The notes under the pieces: generated by a model
What the model was told of the DNA's origin: nothing
Databases searched by the model: none
Seen by the model: only the letters and a program-made list of their open reading frames with translations
NCBI RefSeq assembly: GCF_937941905.1
Contig: NZ_CALDGS010000134.1
Location: 1 to 17,112 of the forward strand
DNA from: an uncultured Mycolicibacterium sp.
GTDB lineage: Bacteria > Actinomycetota > Actinomycetes > Mycobacteriales > Mycobacteriaceae
DNA: 17,112 nt
Reading direction: 5' to 3'
Made by a program: the position numbers and the translations under genes
Part shown: positions 1 through 7,004 of the stretch, piece after piece
Layout of the letters: the number at the start of each line of letters is the position of its first letter
Position numbering within the stretch: the first letter of the stretch is position 1

Positions 1-514
1 CGGCCGGGCCGCCGTCGCCGGGCGGCTGCACTACCGGCTCGACGTGCTCGCCCGCGACGTGGCCGACACGGTGGCCGCGGCCGGCGGCTGGCTGTTCGAC
101 CGGGCGATGGCCGGCTGGGAGATCGACGTGTGGCTGGCCGAGCCGGGGGACCCGCGGCCGCTGCGCATCCTCGGCGCGCGCCCGCACCGGCTCGACGGCG
201 CGGACGGCTGGGCCGACCCGGAGCGGATCGCCGGGCTGGCGGTGGCCGCCGACCTGCTCGTCGGCGACCGCGCGCTGGCCGAGCGCGTCGGCGTCTGCGC
301 CCGCACCGGGGACACCGAGATCGCCGTCTGGGGCGCGGGTGCGCCGCTGGGGAGTGCCGAGCCCGCCTGGCACCGGCTCAGCGCGGCCGCCCGCTCGTTC
401 AAGCGGCAGGCGCTCAACGCGATCGGCCACCGCCCGCGGGCGGTGGCCGATGTGGAGAGGTTCACCCGGACCGGGTGGCGGCCGGTCGACTCCGACCTGC
501 TGCCGGTCCGGTAG
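1..514 (+). CDS. Hypothetical protein, 3' part only
   Basis: An open frame enters from the left edge (first full codon at 2) and ends at TAG 512-514, so about 170 C-terminal residues are visible and the start lies outside the window. The frame has strong third-position GC, as the real genes here do, and the protein is of mixed alpha/beta character with no membrane segment or signal peptide. The segment near its start reads LHYRLDVLARDVADTV, followed by a Trp-rich stretch (GGWLFDRAMAGWEIDVWL). The C-terminus is basic and contains SFKRQALNAIGHRPRAV. I do not recognise the family and propose no function. It converges on the DUF2631 gene with only 6 bp between the two stop codons. Confidence 0.72.
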   Translation, partial: GRAAVAGRLHYRLDVLARDVADTVAAAGGWLFDRAMAGWEIDVWLAEPGDPRPLRILGARPHRLDGADGWADPERIAGLAVAADLLVGDRALAERVGVCARTGDTEIAVWGAGAPLGSAEPAWHRLSAAARSFKRQALNAIGHRPRAVADVERFTRTGWRPVDSDLLPVR

Positions 515-520
515 GGGGCG

Positions 521-775
521 CTAGCGGATCCAGCCGCGCTTGCGGCCCCACCAGTCGCGGACCACCGCCAGCAGCACCAGCGCGGCGAAGCCGACGAGGA
601 ACCAGTCCTCGACGTGGCCGATGTGGTTGCCGCGCAGCATCAGCAGCAGGAACCCGACCGCGAGCAGGCCGCCGATCTGCCAGATGCGCGGGTTGATCCA
701 CGACCAACCCCACTCAGCGGACGGCACTTCCTCGACATCGATGCCGTTGTGTCGTTCCACCTCGGTGCTGGCCAC
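521..775 (-). CDS. DUF2631 family small membrane protein
   Basis: An 84-aa protein with a hydrophilic N-terminus (MASTEVERHNGIDVEEVP) followed by two hydrophobic helices, about residues 29-47 and 56-74, and a very basic tail (WWGRKRGWIR). This layout matches the mycobacterial DUF2631 family (Rv2876-like), whose function is unknown. It should sit in the cytoplasmic membrane with the positive tail inside. The frame also allows a GTG at 781. The Shine-Dalgarno sequence GAGGAG (786-781) would overlap that codon but lies 5 nt from the GTG at 775, so I chose 775. The gene is divergent from the nitrilase-family gene and convergent with the partial gene on its other side. Family assignment comes from remembered sequence character. 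Confidence 0.85.
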   Translation of the reverse strand: MASTEVERHNGIDVEEVPSAEWGWSWINPRIWQIGGLLAVGFLLLMLRGNHIGHVEDWFLVGFAALVLLAVVRDWWGRKRGWIR

Positions 776-817
776 AGTCACTCCTCACGTACGGCTGGCA
801 ACTGCGCCATATTGTGA

Positions 818-838
818 CATACGACGTGCTGTCGTATG
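818..838. promoter_or_regulatory. 8-bp perfect inverted repeat, candidate operator
   Basis: CATACGAC (818-825) and GTCGTATG (831-838) are exact reverse complements separated by 5 bp. The element sits between the divergent DUF2631 and nitrilase genes, 20 bp upstream of the latter's -10 hexamer and so close to its -35 region. Arm length and spacing suit a dimeric repressor such as a TetR- or GntR-type regulator. No such regulator gene is in the window, so the binding protein is unknown. Confidence 0.5.
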
Positions 839-857
839 CGGGGGCCCGGCACCGGGC

Positions 858-863
858 TACCGT
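858..863 (+). promoter_or_regulatory. -10 element for a leaderless nitrilase mRNA
   Basis: TACCGT fits the mycobacterial TAnnnT -10 consensus. The GTG start codon begins 7 nt after it, where the transcript should begin. No Shine-Dalgarno sequence lies before the GTG, as expected for a leaderless mRNA. Confidence 0.6.
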
Positions 864-870
864 CGGACCC

Positions 871-1749
871 GTGGCACGCACGATCCATCTCGCGCTGGCG
901 CAGTACCCGCCCGTCACCGGCGCCGACCCGATCGGCCGGTTGCGCCGGCAGGCCGCCGAACTCGCCGCCGCGCAGCCGCGCCCGACGATGCTGGTGTTCC
1001 CCGAGATCCACCTCTGCGGCGACGCCGACACCGCCGCCGACCCGGACGCCTGGCTGGCCGCGGCGGCCGAACCGCTCGACGGCCCGCGGGTGGCCGCCCT
1101 CGGCCGCATCGCCGCCGAACTGGGGGTGTGGCTGATCCCCGGCACGCTGCCCGAACGCGCCGCCGACGGACGGCTGCACAACACCGCGGTGGTGTTCGAC
1201 CCGTCCGGCGCGCTCGTGGCGAGCTACCGCAAGGTGTTCCCGTGGCGGCCCTTCGAGAAGTGGGACCCCGGCCACGAGTTCGTCGTGTTCGACCTGCCCG
1301 GCATCGGCCGGGGCGGGCTGACCATCTGCTACGACGCCTGGTTCCCGGAGGCCACCCGCAGCGTGGCCTGGATGGGCGCGGAGTTCGTCGTCAACCTGGT
1401 CAAGACCGTCGGGGACGACCGCCCCCAGGAACGGCTGCTGGCCCGGGCCAACGCCATCGTCAACCAGGTGTTCGTGCTCAGCGTCAACGCCGCCGCACCG
1501 ATCGGGGTGGGCGGCTCGCTGGTCGCCGACCCGGAGGGCGAGGTCATCGCCGACGCGCCCGGGGCGGACCCGCAGGTGCTCTCGGTGGCGCTCGACCTCG
1601 ACGCGGTGACCCGGGTGCGCCGGCACGGCACCAAGGGCACCAACCGGCTGTGGGCGCAGACCCGGCCCGGCGACCCCGACATCGACCTGCCCATCTACCA
1701 GGGGCGGATCGCCCCGGACCGGTGGTCGCCCCGGACGGCGGCACAATAG
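871..1749 (+). CDS. Carbon-nitrogen hydrolase (nitrilase superfamily)
   Basis: A 292-aa single-domain enzyme of the nitrilase/amidase superfamily, which hydrolyses non-peptide C-N bonds through a cysteine thioester intermediate. The Glu-Lys-Cys catalytic triad is readable: E45 in VFPEIHL, K121 in SYRKVFP and C153 in LTICYDAWFPE. Length and spacing are normal for a cytosolic member. The substrate cannot be deduced; an aliphatic amidase, a carbamoyl-type hydrolase or another branch are all possible. I chose GTG 871 because the family-like strand (ARTIHLALAQYPP) begins there and a -10 hexamer lies just upstream. The longer frame from ATG 814 would translate through the inverted repeat and add residues unlike the family. 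The stop TAG at 1747-1749 lies 4 bp before dxr, so read-through transcription into dxr is likely. Confidence 0.9.
   Translation: MARTIHLALAQYPPVTGADPIGRLRRQAAELAAAQPRPTMLVFPEIHLCGDADTAADPDAWLAAAAEPLDGPRVAALGRIAAELGVWLIPGTLPERAADGRLHNTAVVFDPSGALVASYRKVFPWRPFEKWDPGHEFVVFDLPGIGRGGLTICYDAWFPEATRSVAWMGAEFVVNLVKTVGDDRPQERLLARANAIVNQVFVLSVNAAAPIGVGGSLVADPEGEVIADAPGADPQVLSVALDLDAVTRVRRHGTKGTNRLWAQTRPGDPDIDLPIYQGRIAPDRWSPRTAAQ
1742..1747 (+). promoter_or_regulatory. Weak candidate -10 for dxr
   Basis: CACAAT keeps the A at position 2 and the T at position 6 of TAnnnT, and lies 6 nt before the dxr GTG. It overlaps the end of the nitrilase gene. No clear Shine-Dalgarno sequence precedes dxr, so a leaderless start is possible, but the hexamer is a poor match. 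Confidence 0.35.
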
Positions 1750-1753
1750 TGCG

Positions 1754-2947
1754 GTGAGTCAATCCGCCAACCGGCTGCGGGTGCTGATCCTCGGCAGCAC
1801 CGGATCGATCGGCACCCAGGCGCTGCAGGTCATCGCCGCCAACCCGGACCGCTTCGAAATCGTCGGCCTGGCCGCCGGCGGCGGCAACCCCGACCTGCTG
1901 GCCCGCCAGCGGGCCGAGACCGGGGTGACCAACATCGCGGTGGCCGACCCGGCCGCCGCCGCGCAGATCGGCGACGTGCCCTACGCCGGCCCGGACGCGG
2001 TGGTGCGGCTGATCCGCGACACCGCCGAGCGGCCCGGGGTGGACGTGGTGCTCAACGCGCTGGTCGGTGCGCTCGGGCTGGAACCCACCCTGACCGCGCT
2101 GGCCACCGGAGCCCGGTTGGCGCTGGCGAACAAGGAGTCGCTGGTGGCCGGCGGGCCGCTGGTGCTCAAGGCCGCCGCCCCCGGCCAGATCGTGCCGGTG
2201 GACTCCGAGCACTCCGCGCTGGCGCAGTGCCTGCGCGGCGGCAGCCCGGACGAGGTGGCCCGGCTGGTGCTCACCGCCTCCGGCGGACCGTTCCGCGGCT
2301 GGACCGCCGAGCAGCTGCTCGACGTCACCCCCGAACAGGCCGGCGCCCACCCGACCTGGTCGATGGGCCCGATGAACACGCTCAACTCGGCGTCGCTGGT
2401 GAACAAGGGGCTCGAGCTCATCGAGACCCACCTGCTGTTCGGCATCCCCTACGACCGCATCGACGTGGTGGTGCACCCGCAGTCGATCGTGCACTCGATG
2501 GTGACCTTCGTCGACGGCTCCACGCTGGCCCAGGCCAGCCCGCCGGACATGAAGCTGCCGATCGCGCTGGCGCTGGGCTGGCCGGACCGCATCCCGGGCG
2601 CGGCGGCGGCCTGCGACTTCGGCACCGCCTCGGCCTGGACCTTCGAACCCGTCGACGACGAGGTGTTCCCGGCGGTGCGGCTGGCGCGGGCGGCCGGCGA
2701 GCGCGGCGGCTGCCTGACCGCGGTGTACAACGCCGCCAACGAGGAGGCCGCCGAGGCCTTCCTGGCCGGCCGGATCCGGTTCCCGGCCATCGTGCAGACC
2801 GTTGCCGAGGTGTTGCACGCCGCAGACCAATGGGCCGCCGAACCGGCTACCGTGGAGGACGTGCTGGACGCGCAGCGCTGGGCGCGCCAGCGGGCGAAGC
2901 AGATCGTCGACCGGCAGGCGACAGGCAAGGGGCTCGTGACCAAATGA
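1754..2947 (+). CDS. dxr: 1-deoxy-D-xylulose 5-phosphate reductoisomerase
   Basis: Dxr (IspC) converts 1-deoxy-D-xylulose 5-phosphate to 2-C-methyl-D-erythritol 4-phosphate with NADPH and a divalent metal. This is the committed step of the MEP isoprenoid pathway and the target of fosmidomycin. The 397-aa protein carries the NADPH loop LGSTGSIG (residues 13-20), LANKESLVAGG, the metal-binding D150-S-E152 in PVDSEHSAL, the ASGGPFR flap region, the PTWSMG motif, and NSASLVNKGLELIE with the third metal ligand E221. All key residues are present. GTG 1754 gives the correct N-terminus just before the Rossmann strand. The gene overlaps rip1 by 4 bp (ATGA) and heads a dxr-rip1-ispG operon, the order found in M. 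tuberculosis Rv2870c-Rv2868c. Confidence 0.97.
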   Translation: MSQSANRLRVLILGSTGSIGTQALQVIAANPDRFEIVGLAAGGGNPDLLARQRAETGVTNIAVADPAAAAQIGDVPYAGPDAVVRLIRDTAERPGVDVVLNALVGALGLEPTLTALATGARLALANKESLVAGGPLVLKAAAPGQIVPVDSEHSALAQCLRGGSPDEVARLVLTASGGPFRGWTAEQLLDVTPEQAGAHPTWSMGPMNTLNSASLVNKGLELIETHLLFGIPYDRIDVVVHPQSIVHSMVTFVDGSTLAQASPPDMKLPIALALGWPDRIPGAAAACDFGTASAWTFEPVDDEVFPAVRLARAAGERGGCLTAVYNAANEEAAEAFLAGRIRFPAIVQTVAEVLHAADQWAAEPATVEDVLDAQRWARQRAKQIVDRQATGKGLVTK

Positions 2948-4170
2948 TGTTCGCGCTGGGCATCGTGCTGTTCGCGCTGGCCATTCTGGTGTCGGTGGCG
3001 CTGCACGAATGCGGGCACATGTGGGTGGCGCGGGCCACCGGGATGAAGGTGCGCCGCTACTTCGTCGGCTTCGGGCCCACCGTGTGGTCGACGCTGCGCA
3101 CCAACCGGCGCGGCGACTGCACCGAGTACGGCGTCAAGGCCATTCCGGCCGGCGGGTTCTGCGACATCGCCGGCATGACCTCGGTGGAGGAGCTCGCCCC
3201 CGACGAGGTCGAGCGGGCCATGTACCGCCAGCGGACCTGGAAGCGGGTCGCGGTGCTGGCCGCCGGGCCGGGGATGAACTTCGTCATCGGCCTGGTGCTC
3301 ATCTACGCCATCGCGGTGATCTGGGGCCTGCCCAACCTGCACCCGCCCACCACCGCGGTGGTCGGCGAGACCTCCTGCGTGGCGCCGGAGGTCACCGCGG
3401 GCACCCTCGGCGACTGCACCGGCGCCGGCCCGGCGGCCGCGGCCGGCATCCGCCCCGGCGACGTCGTGGTCAAGGTCGGCGACACCGCGGTGCCGACGTT
3501 CGAGGCGCTGGTCAAGGCGGTGCGCGGGCTGACCGGCCCCACCGAGTTCACCGTCGAGCGGGACGGGCGGACGTTCACCACCGTCGTCGACGTGGCGCGC
3601 ACCCAGCGCTTCGTGGTGGGCGAGGACGGCACCGCCGAACCGACCACCGTCGGGGCGGTCGGCATCGCCGCCGCCCAGGTCGGGCCCACCCACTACAACC
3701 CGCTGACCGCGGTGCCGGCCACCTTCGCCTTCAGCGCCGACCTCGCGGTCGAGCTGGGCAAGTCGCTGGCCAAGATCCCGACCAAGGTGGGCGCGCTCAT
3801 CGGCGCGATCACCGGCGACGAGCGCGACCCGGAGACTCCGATCAGCGTGGTCGGGGCCAGCATCATCGGCGGCGACACCGTCGATCACGGGCTGTGGGTG
3901 GCGTTCTGGTTCTTCCTGGCCCAACTGAACTTCGTGCTGGGCGCGATCAACCTGGTGCCGCTGCTGCCGTTCGACGGCGGGCACATCGCGATCGCGGTGT
4001 ACGAGAAGATCCGCAACAGCATCCGGGCCGCGCGCGGCAAGGTGGCCGCCGCCCCGGTCAACTACCTCAAGCTCATGCCCGCCACGTACGTAGTGTTGGT
4101 GGTGGTGGTCGGCTACATGCTGCTCACCGTCACCGCCGACCTGGTCAACCCGATCAGGCTCTTCCAGTAG
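2944..4170 (+). CDS. rip1: Site-2 intramembrane zinc metalloprotease Rip1
   Basis: A 408-aa polytopic membrane protease of the M50 site-2 family. It cleaves transmembrane substrates inside the bilayer; in M. tuberculosis the homologue Rip1 (Rv2869c) processes anti-sigma factors of SigK, SigL and SigM. The zinc motif HECGH (H21, E22, H25) lies in the first membrane helix (about 3-25). The third ligand, D344, is in LVPLLPFDGGH in helix three (about 317-345). A second helix spans about 100-125 and a fourth about 373-402. A periplasmic PDZ domain lies between helices two and three, roughly 125-220, with RPGDVVVKVGDTAV. ATG 2944 overlaps the dxr stop, which suggests translational coupling; a second ATG follows at once at 2947. 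Length and catalytic residues are normal. Confidence 0.96.
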   Translation: MMFALGIVLFALAILVSVALHECGHMWVARATGMKVRRYFVGFGPTVWSTLRTNRRGDCTEYGVKAIPAGGFCDIAGMTSVEELAPDEVERAMYRQRTWKRVAVLAAGPGMNFVIGLVLIYAIAVIWGLPNLHPPTTAVVGETSCVAPEVTAGTLGDCTGAGPAAAAGIRPGDVVVKVGDTAVPTFEALVKAVRGLTGPTEFTVERDGRTFTTVVDVARTQRFVVGEDGTAEPTTVGAVGIAAAQVGPTHYNPLTAVPATFAFSADLAVELGKSLAKIPTKVGALIGAITGDERDPETPISVVGASIIGGDTVDHGLWVAFWFFLAQLNFVLGAINLVPLLPFDGGHIAIAVYEKIRNSIRAARGKVAAAPVNYLKLMPATYVVLVVVVGYMLLTVTADLVNPIRLFQ

Positions 4171-4179
4171 GAGATTCCG

Positions 4180-5331
4180 ATGACCGTCGGTCTGGGTATG
4201 CCGGCCGCTCCGGCACCCACGCTGGCCCCGCGCCGCCGCACCCGCCAGCTCATGGTGGGCGACGTCGGGGTGGGCAGCGACCATCCGATCTCGGTGCAGT
4301 CCATGTGCACCACCAAGACCCACGACGTCAACGCCACCCTGCAGCAGATCGCCGAGCTCACCGCCGCCGGTTGCGACATCGTGCGGGTGGCCTGCCCGCG
4401 CCAGGAGGACGCCGACGCGCTCGCCGAAATCGTCCGGCACAGCCAGATCCCGGTGATCGCCGACATCCACTTCCAGCCGCGCTACATCTTCGCCGCGATC
4501 GACGCCGGCTGCGCGGCGGTGCGGGTGAACCCGGGCAACATCAAGGAGTTCGACGGCCGGGTCGCCGAGGTCGCCAAGGCGGCCGCCGAGGCGGACATCC
4601 CGATCCGCATCGGGGTCAACGCCGGCTCGCTGGACAAGCGGTTCCTGGCCAAGTACGGCAAGGCCACCCCCGAGGCGCTCGTCGAGTCGGCGCTGTGGGA
4701 GGCCTCGCTGTTCGAGGAGCACGGCTTCGGCAACATCAAGATCAGCGTCAAGCACACCGACCCGGTGGTGATGGTGCAGGCCTACGAGATGCTCGCCGAG
4801 CGCTGCGACTACCCGCTGCACCTCGGCGTCACCGAGGCCGGGCCGGCGTTCCAGGGCACCATCAAGTCGGCGGTCGCCTTCGGCGCGCTGCTGTCGCGCG
4901 GGATCGGCGACACCATCCGGGTGTCGCTGTCGGCGCCGCCGATCGAGGAGGTCAAGGTCGGCAACCAGATCCTCGAGGCGCTCAACCTGCGGCCGCGCGG
5001 GCTGGAGATCGTGTCCTGTCCGTCCTGCGGGCGTGCCCAGGTCGACGTGTACACGCTGGCCAACGAGGTCTCCGCCGGGCTGCAGGGGCTCGACGTGCCG
5101 CTGCGGGTGGCGGTGATGGGCTGCGTGGTCAACGGGCCGGGCGAGGCCCGGGAGGCCGACCTCGGCGTGGCGTCCGGCAACGGCAAGGGCCAGATCTTCG
5201 TCAAGGGCGAGGTGATCAAGACCGTGCCGGAGTCGCAGATCGTCGAGACGCTGATCGAGGAGGCCATGCGGCTGGCCGAGGCGGCGCGCGGCGAAGACGG
5301 CAGCGGTTCGCCCGTGGTGACCGTAAGCTGA
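4180..5331 (+). CDS. ispG: 4-hydroxy-3-methylbut-2-enyl diphosphate synthase (IspG/GcpE)
   Basis: IspG reduces methylerythritol 2,4-cyclodiphosphate to hydroxymethylbutenyl diphosphate, the penultimate MEP step, with a [4Fe-4S] cluster and an external electron donor. The 383-aa protein has the N-terminal TIM-barrel signature (PISVQSMCTTKTHD, CDIVRVACP, VRVNPGNIK). Its C-terminal cluster domain has ligands C280 and C283 in SCPSCGR, then C315 and E322 in MGCVVNGPGEA. All are intact. The start ATG 4180 follows a good Shine-Dalgarno sequence (GGAGA, 4170-4174), which overlaps the rip1 stop codon at 4168-4170. The 9-bp gap from rip1 supports one operon with dxr. This is the single-domain bacterial form, of usual mycobacterial length. 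Confidence 0.97.
   Translation: MTVGLGMPAAPAPTLAPRRRTRQLMVGDVGVGSDHPISVQSMCTTKTHDVNATLQQIAELTAAGCDIVRVACPRQEDADALAEIVRHSQIPVIADIHFQPRYIFAAIDAGCAAVRVNPGNIKEFDGRVAEVAKAAAEADIPIRIGVNAGSLDKRFLAKYGKATPEALVESALWEASLFEEHGFGNIKISVKHTDPVVMVQAYEMLAERCDYPLHLGVTEAGPAFQGTIKSAVAFGALLSRGIGDTIRVSLSAPPIEEVKVGNQILEALNLRPRGLEIVSCPSCGRAQVDVYTLANEVSAGLQGLDVPLRVAVMGCVVNGPGEAREADLGVASGNGKGQIFVKGEVIKTVPESQIVETLIEEAMRLAEAARGEDGSGSPVVTVS
5324..5329 (+). promoter_or_regulatory. Candidate -10 at the ispG stop codon
   Basis: TAAGCT matches TAnnnT and runs into the ispG stop TGA (5329-5331). Transcription from here would give the next gene its own mRNA with a leader of about 44 nt. That leader contains a small hairpin, CGGGG (5347-5351) with CCCCG (5358-5362), which could instead act as a weak terminator of the ispG operon. 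There is no U-tract. Confidence 0.4.
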
Positions 5332-5380
5332 ACCTGGCCCTGTGATCGGGGTCACCGCCCCGGGTTGAGAGAGCATCAGC

Positions 5381-6235
5381 ATGTCGGCACCGCCCCTGTT
5401 CCGCCGCACCGGTGAACGACGGGTCACGGTGGTGCGCGATGCGGCCGCGGTGCGCGCGGTGTGCGACCGCGACCCGGTCGGGTCCTGCATGGTGGCCGCC
5501 CGGGTGGCCGAGGCCGGGGTGGAGCCCGCCGCGATCGGCGGCGAGCTGTGGACCCTCGGCCGGCCCACCGAGTCGTTGTGCTACGCCGGGCCGAACATCA
5601 TTCCGCTGTGCGGCGGCCGGGCGGACCTGCACGCCTTCGCCGAGCAGGCGCTGAGCCGGCCGCGCCGGTGCTCCTCGCTGGTCGGCCGCGCCGAACTCGT
5701 GCTGCCGATGTGGCAGCGGCTGCAGGCCGGCTGGGGGCCGGCCCGCGACGTCCGGGCCGAACAGCCGCTGATGGCGCTGTCCGGTCCGCCGGCCTGCCCG
5801 ACCGATCCCGCGGTGCGACAGGTGCGGATGGACGAGCTCGACGCCTACCTCGTCGCCGCGGTCGACATGTTCATCGGCGAGGTGGGGGTGGACCCGCGCG
5901 CCGGCGACGGCGGCCGGGCCTACCGGCGCCGGGTGGCGTCGTTGATCGCCGCCGGCCGGGCCTGGGCCCGGTTCGAGCGCGGCGAGGTGGTGTTCAAGGC
6001 CGAGGTCGGTGCGCAGTCCCCGGCGGTCGGGCAGATCCAGGGCGTGTGGGTGCACCCGGAGTGGCGGGGCCGCGGGCTCGGCGCGGCCGGCACCGCCACC
6101 GTCGCCGACGCGGTGGTGCGCGGCGGCCGGATCGCCAGCCTGTACGTGAACAGCTACAACACCGTCGCCCGGGCCACCTACGCGCGGGTGGGGTTCCACC
6201 GGGTGGGCACCTTCGCCACCGTACTGCTCGATTGA
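5381..6235 (+). CDS. DUF4081 plus GNAT acetyltransferase
   Basis: A 284-aa protein of the Rv2867c type. The N-terminal half (about 15-140) looks like the actinobacterial DUF4081 region, itself a degenerate GNAT-like fold, with GGELWTLG and a long Arg-rich helix. The C-terminal half (about 145-284) is a GNAT domain. Its acetyl-CoA pyrophosphate loop is VHPEWRGRGLGAAG (from residue 224), followed by the YVNSYNTVARATYARVGF motif typical of the last helix and strand. It should acetylate an amine in the cytosol; the substrate is unknown. ATG 5381 has a purine-rich GAGAGAG (5367-5373) upstream. The gene lies 49 bp after ispG, and this adjacency is conserved in M. tuberculosis, but a functional link to isoprenoid synthesis is not shown. 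Confidence 0.88.
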   Translation: MSAPPLFRRTGERRVTVVRDAAAVRAVCDRDPVGSCMVAARVAEAGVEPAAIGGELWTLGRPTESLCYAGPNIIPLCGGRADLHAFAEQALSRPRRCSSLVGRAELVLPMWQRLQAGWGPARDVRAEQPLMALSGPPACPTDPAVRQVRMDELDAYLVAAVDMFIGEVGVDPRAGDGGRAYRRRVASLIAAGRAWARFERGEVVFKAEVGAQSPAVGQIQGVWVHPEWRGRGLGAAGTATVADAVVRGGRIASLYVNSYNTVARATYARVGFHRVGTFATVLLD

Positions 6236-6250
6236 CGCCGCGATCGGCCT

Positions 6251-6256
6251 TAGGCT
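6251..6256 (+). promoter_or_regulatory. -10 element, leaderless start of the GyrA-like/GNAT gene
   Basis: TAGGCT fits TAnnnT and ends 6 nt before ATG 6263. There is no Shine-Dalgarno sequence in the 27-bp gap, which favours a leaderless transcript. Confidence 0.55.
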
Positions 6257-6262
6257 GGCGGA

Positions 6263-6928
6263 ATGAACGATCCGGACCGGAAAGTCGACCGCCGTGAGAT
6301 CGCCGACGCGCTGGTGCGCGCGCTGGAGCGACGTCACGAAATCCTGGACGCCATCGTCGATTCCGACGACACCGACTCCGCGCTGAACAAGATCGTCAAG
6401 CTGCTGGGCACCTCCGAGGCCGGTGCCCGGGCGGTGCTGGGGCTGTCGTTCGACCGGCTCACCCGCGACTCGCGCCGGCGTATCGCCCGCGAGCTCGACG
6501 ACCTCAACGCCGAACTGAGCTTCACCCTCGGCGAGCGGCCCGCCGCGTCGGGGGAGCAGCTGCAGCTGCGGCCCTTCGACCCGGCCGCCGACCGGGACAT
6601 CTTCGCCGCCCGCACCGCCGACGTCGGCACGGCCGGCGACGGCTCCGGCGCGCCGCCCGGGGACCTCGACGAGGAGATCCGGGCCGCACAGCGGCGGATG
6701 GCCGACGAGGAGGCGGCCTGGCTGGTCGCCGTCGCCGACGGCCGCAAGGTGGGCATGGTGTTCGGCGAGCTCGCCGACGGCGAGGTCAACGTGCGGATCT
6801 GGATCCACCCGGACCACCGCCGCAAGGGGTACGGCACCGCCGCGCTGCGCCGCTCCCGCTCGGAGATGGCCGCGTACTTCCCGGCGGTGCCGCTGGTGGT
6901 GCGGGCCCCGGCGGCCGGCACCCGCTAG
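6263..6928 (+). CDS. Protein with GyrA-like N-terminal module and GNAT domain
   Basis: A 221-aa two-part protein. Residues about 9-82 are helical and resemble the coiled-coil/C-gate part of the DNA gyrase A subunit: RRHEILDAIVDS, then ALNKIVKLL, then SEAGARAVLGLSFDRLTRDS, then RRIARELDDLNAEL. Compare the remembered gyrase pattern AHIL..L, IALIR, QAQAILDM.LRRL..LE and IIDDLAKIEAEI. Residues about 95-221 form a GNAT acetyltransferase domain with the acetyl-CoA loop HPDHRRKGYGTAAL (from H182). The domain ends soon after this loop and lacks the usual C-terminal NxxAxxxYxxxGF motif, so it may be a minimal or altered acetyltransferase. The role is unknown; binding to gyrase, to DNA or self-association are guesses. 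It occupies the place where M. tuberculosis has relFG. Confidence 0.75.
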   Translation: MNDPDRKVDRREIADALVRALERRHEILDAIVDSDDTDSALNKIVKLLGTSEAGARAVLGLSFDRLTRDSRRRIARELDDLNAELSFTLGERPAASGEQLQLRPFDPAADRDIFAARTADVGTAGDGSGAPPGDLDEEIRAAQRRMADEEAAWLVAVADGRKVGMVFGELADGEVNVRIWIHPDHRRKGYGTAALRRSRSEMAAYFPAVPLVVRAPAAGTR

Positions 6929-6933
6929 GCACG

Positions 6934-6957
6934 GGTGCCCCCGGTCACGGGGGCGTC
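6934..6957 (+). terminator. GC-rich hairpin, possible intrinsic terminator
   Basis: GCCCCCG (6937-6943) pairs with CGGGGGC (6948-6954) around a GTCA loop. Two G-T wobbles and one G-C pair extend the stem to about 10 bp. It starts just after the stop at 6926-6928. No U-tract follows, as is common in mycobacteria. The right arm and loop also contain the first of three GTCACGG repeats, so the symmetry may be incidental. Confidence 0.45.
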
Positions 6958-6972
6958 ACGGCCCGGTCACGG
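6944..6972 (+). promoter_or_regulatory. Three GTCACGG direct repeats, 11-bp phased, candidate response-regulator site
   Basis: GTCACGG occurs at 6944-6950, 6955-6961 and 6966-6972, each exactly 11 bp from the next and so on the same face of the helix. A fourth partial copy, GTCACG, lies at 6995-7000 just before the -10 of the PBP gene. Relative to the predicted transcription start at 7019 the array covers about -75 to -47, a typical activator position. The core resembles the GTCACA-type repeats reported for the essential mycobacterial regulator MtrA. That assignment is inference. Confidence 0.5.
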
Positions 6973-7004
6973 TGCGCCTCCCCGGGATCACACCGTCACG
7001 CCCA

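Noticed and set aside
540..1757. Plus-strand frame covering the DUF2631 gene and the nitrilase in another frame
   Set aside because: Its translation turns into an Arg/Pro/Gly-rich stretch while the overlapping frame contains an intact E-K-C nitrilase triad.
2449..5568. 1039-codon open frame on the minus strand
   Set aside because: It lies fully antisense to dxr, rip1 and ispG, is His/Asp/Gly/Arg-rich without domains, and arises from GC-biased codon use of the real genes.
6860..6960. Frameshift truncating the GNAT domain of the GyrA-like protein
   Set aside because: I looked for the missing C-terminal NxxAxxxYxxxGF motif in the other frames after 6840 and did not see it, so the short end seems native.
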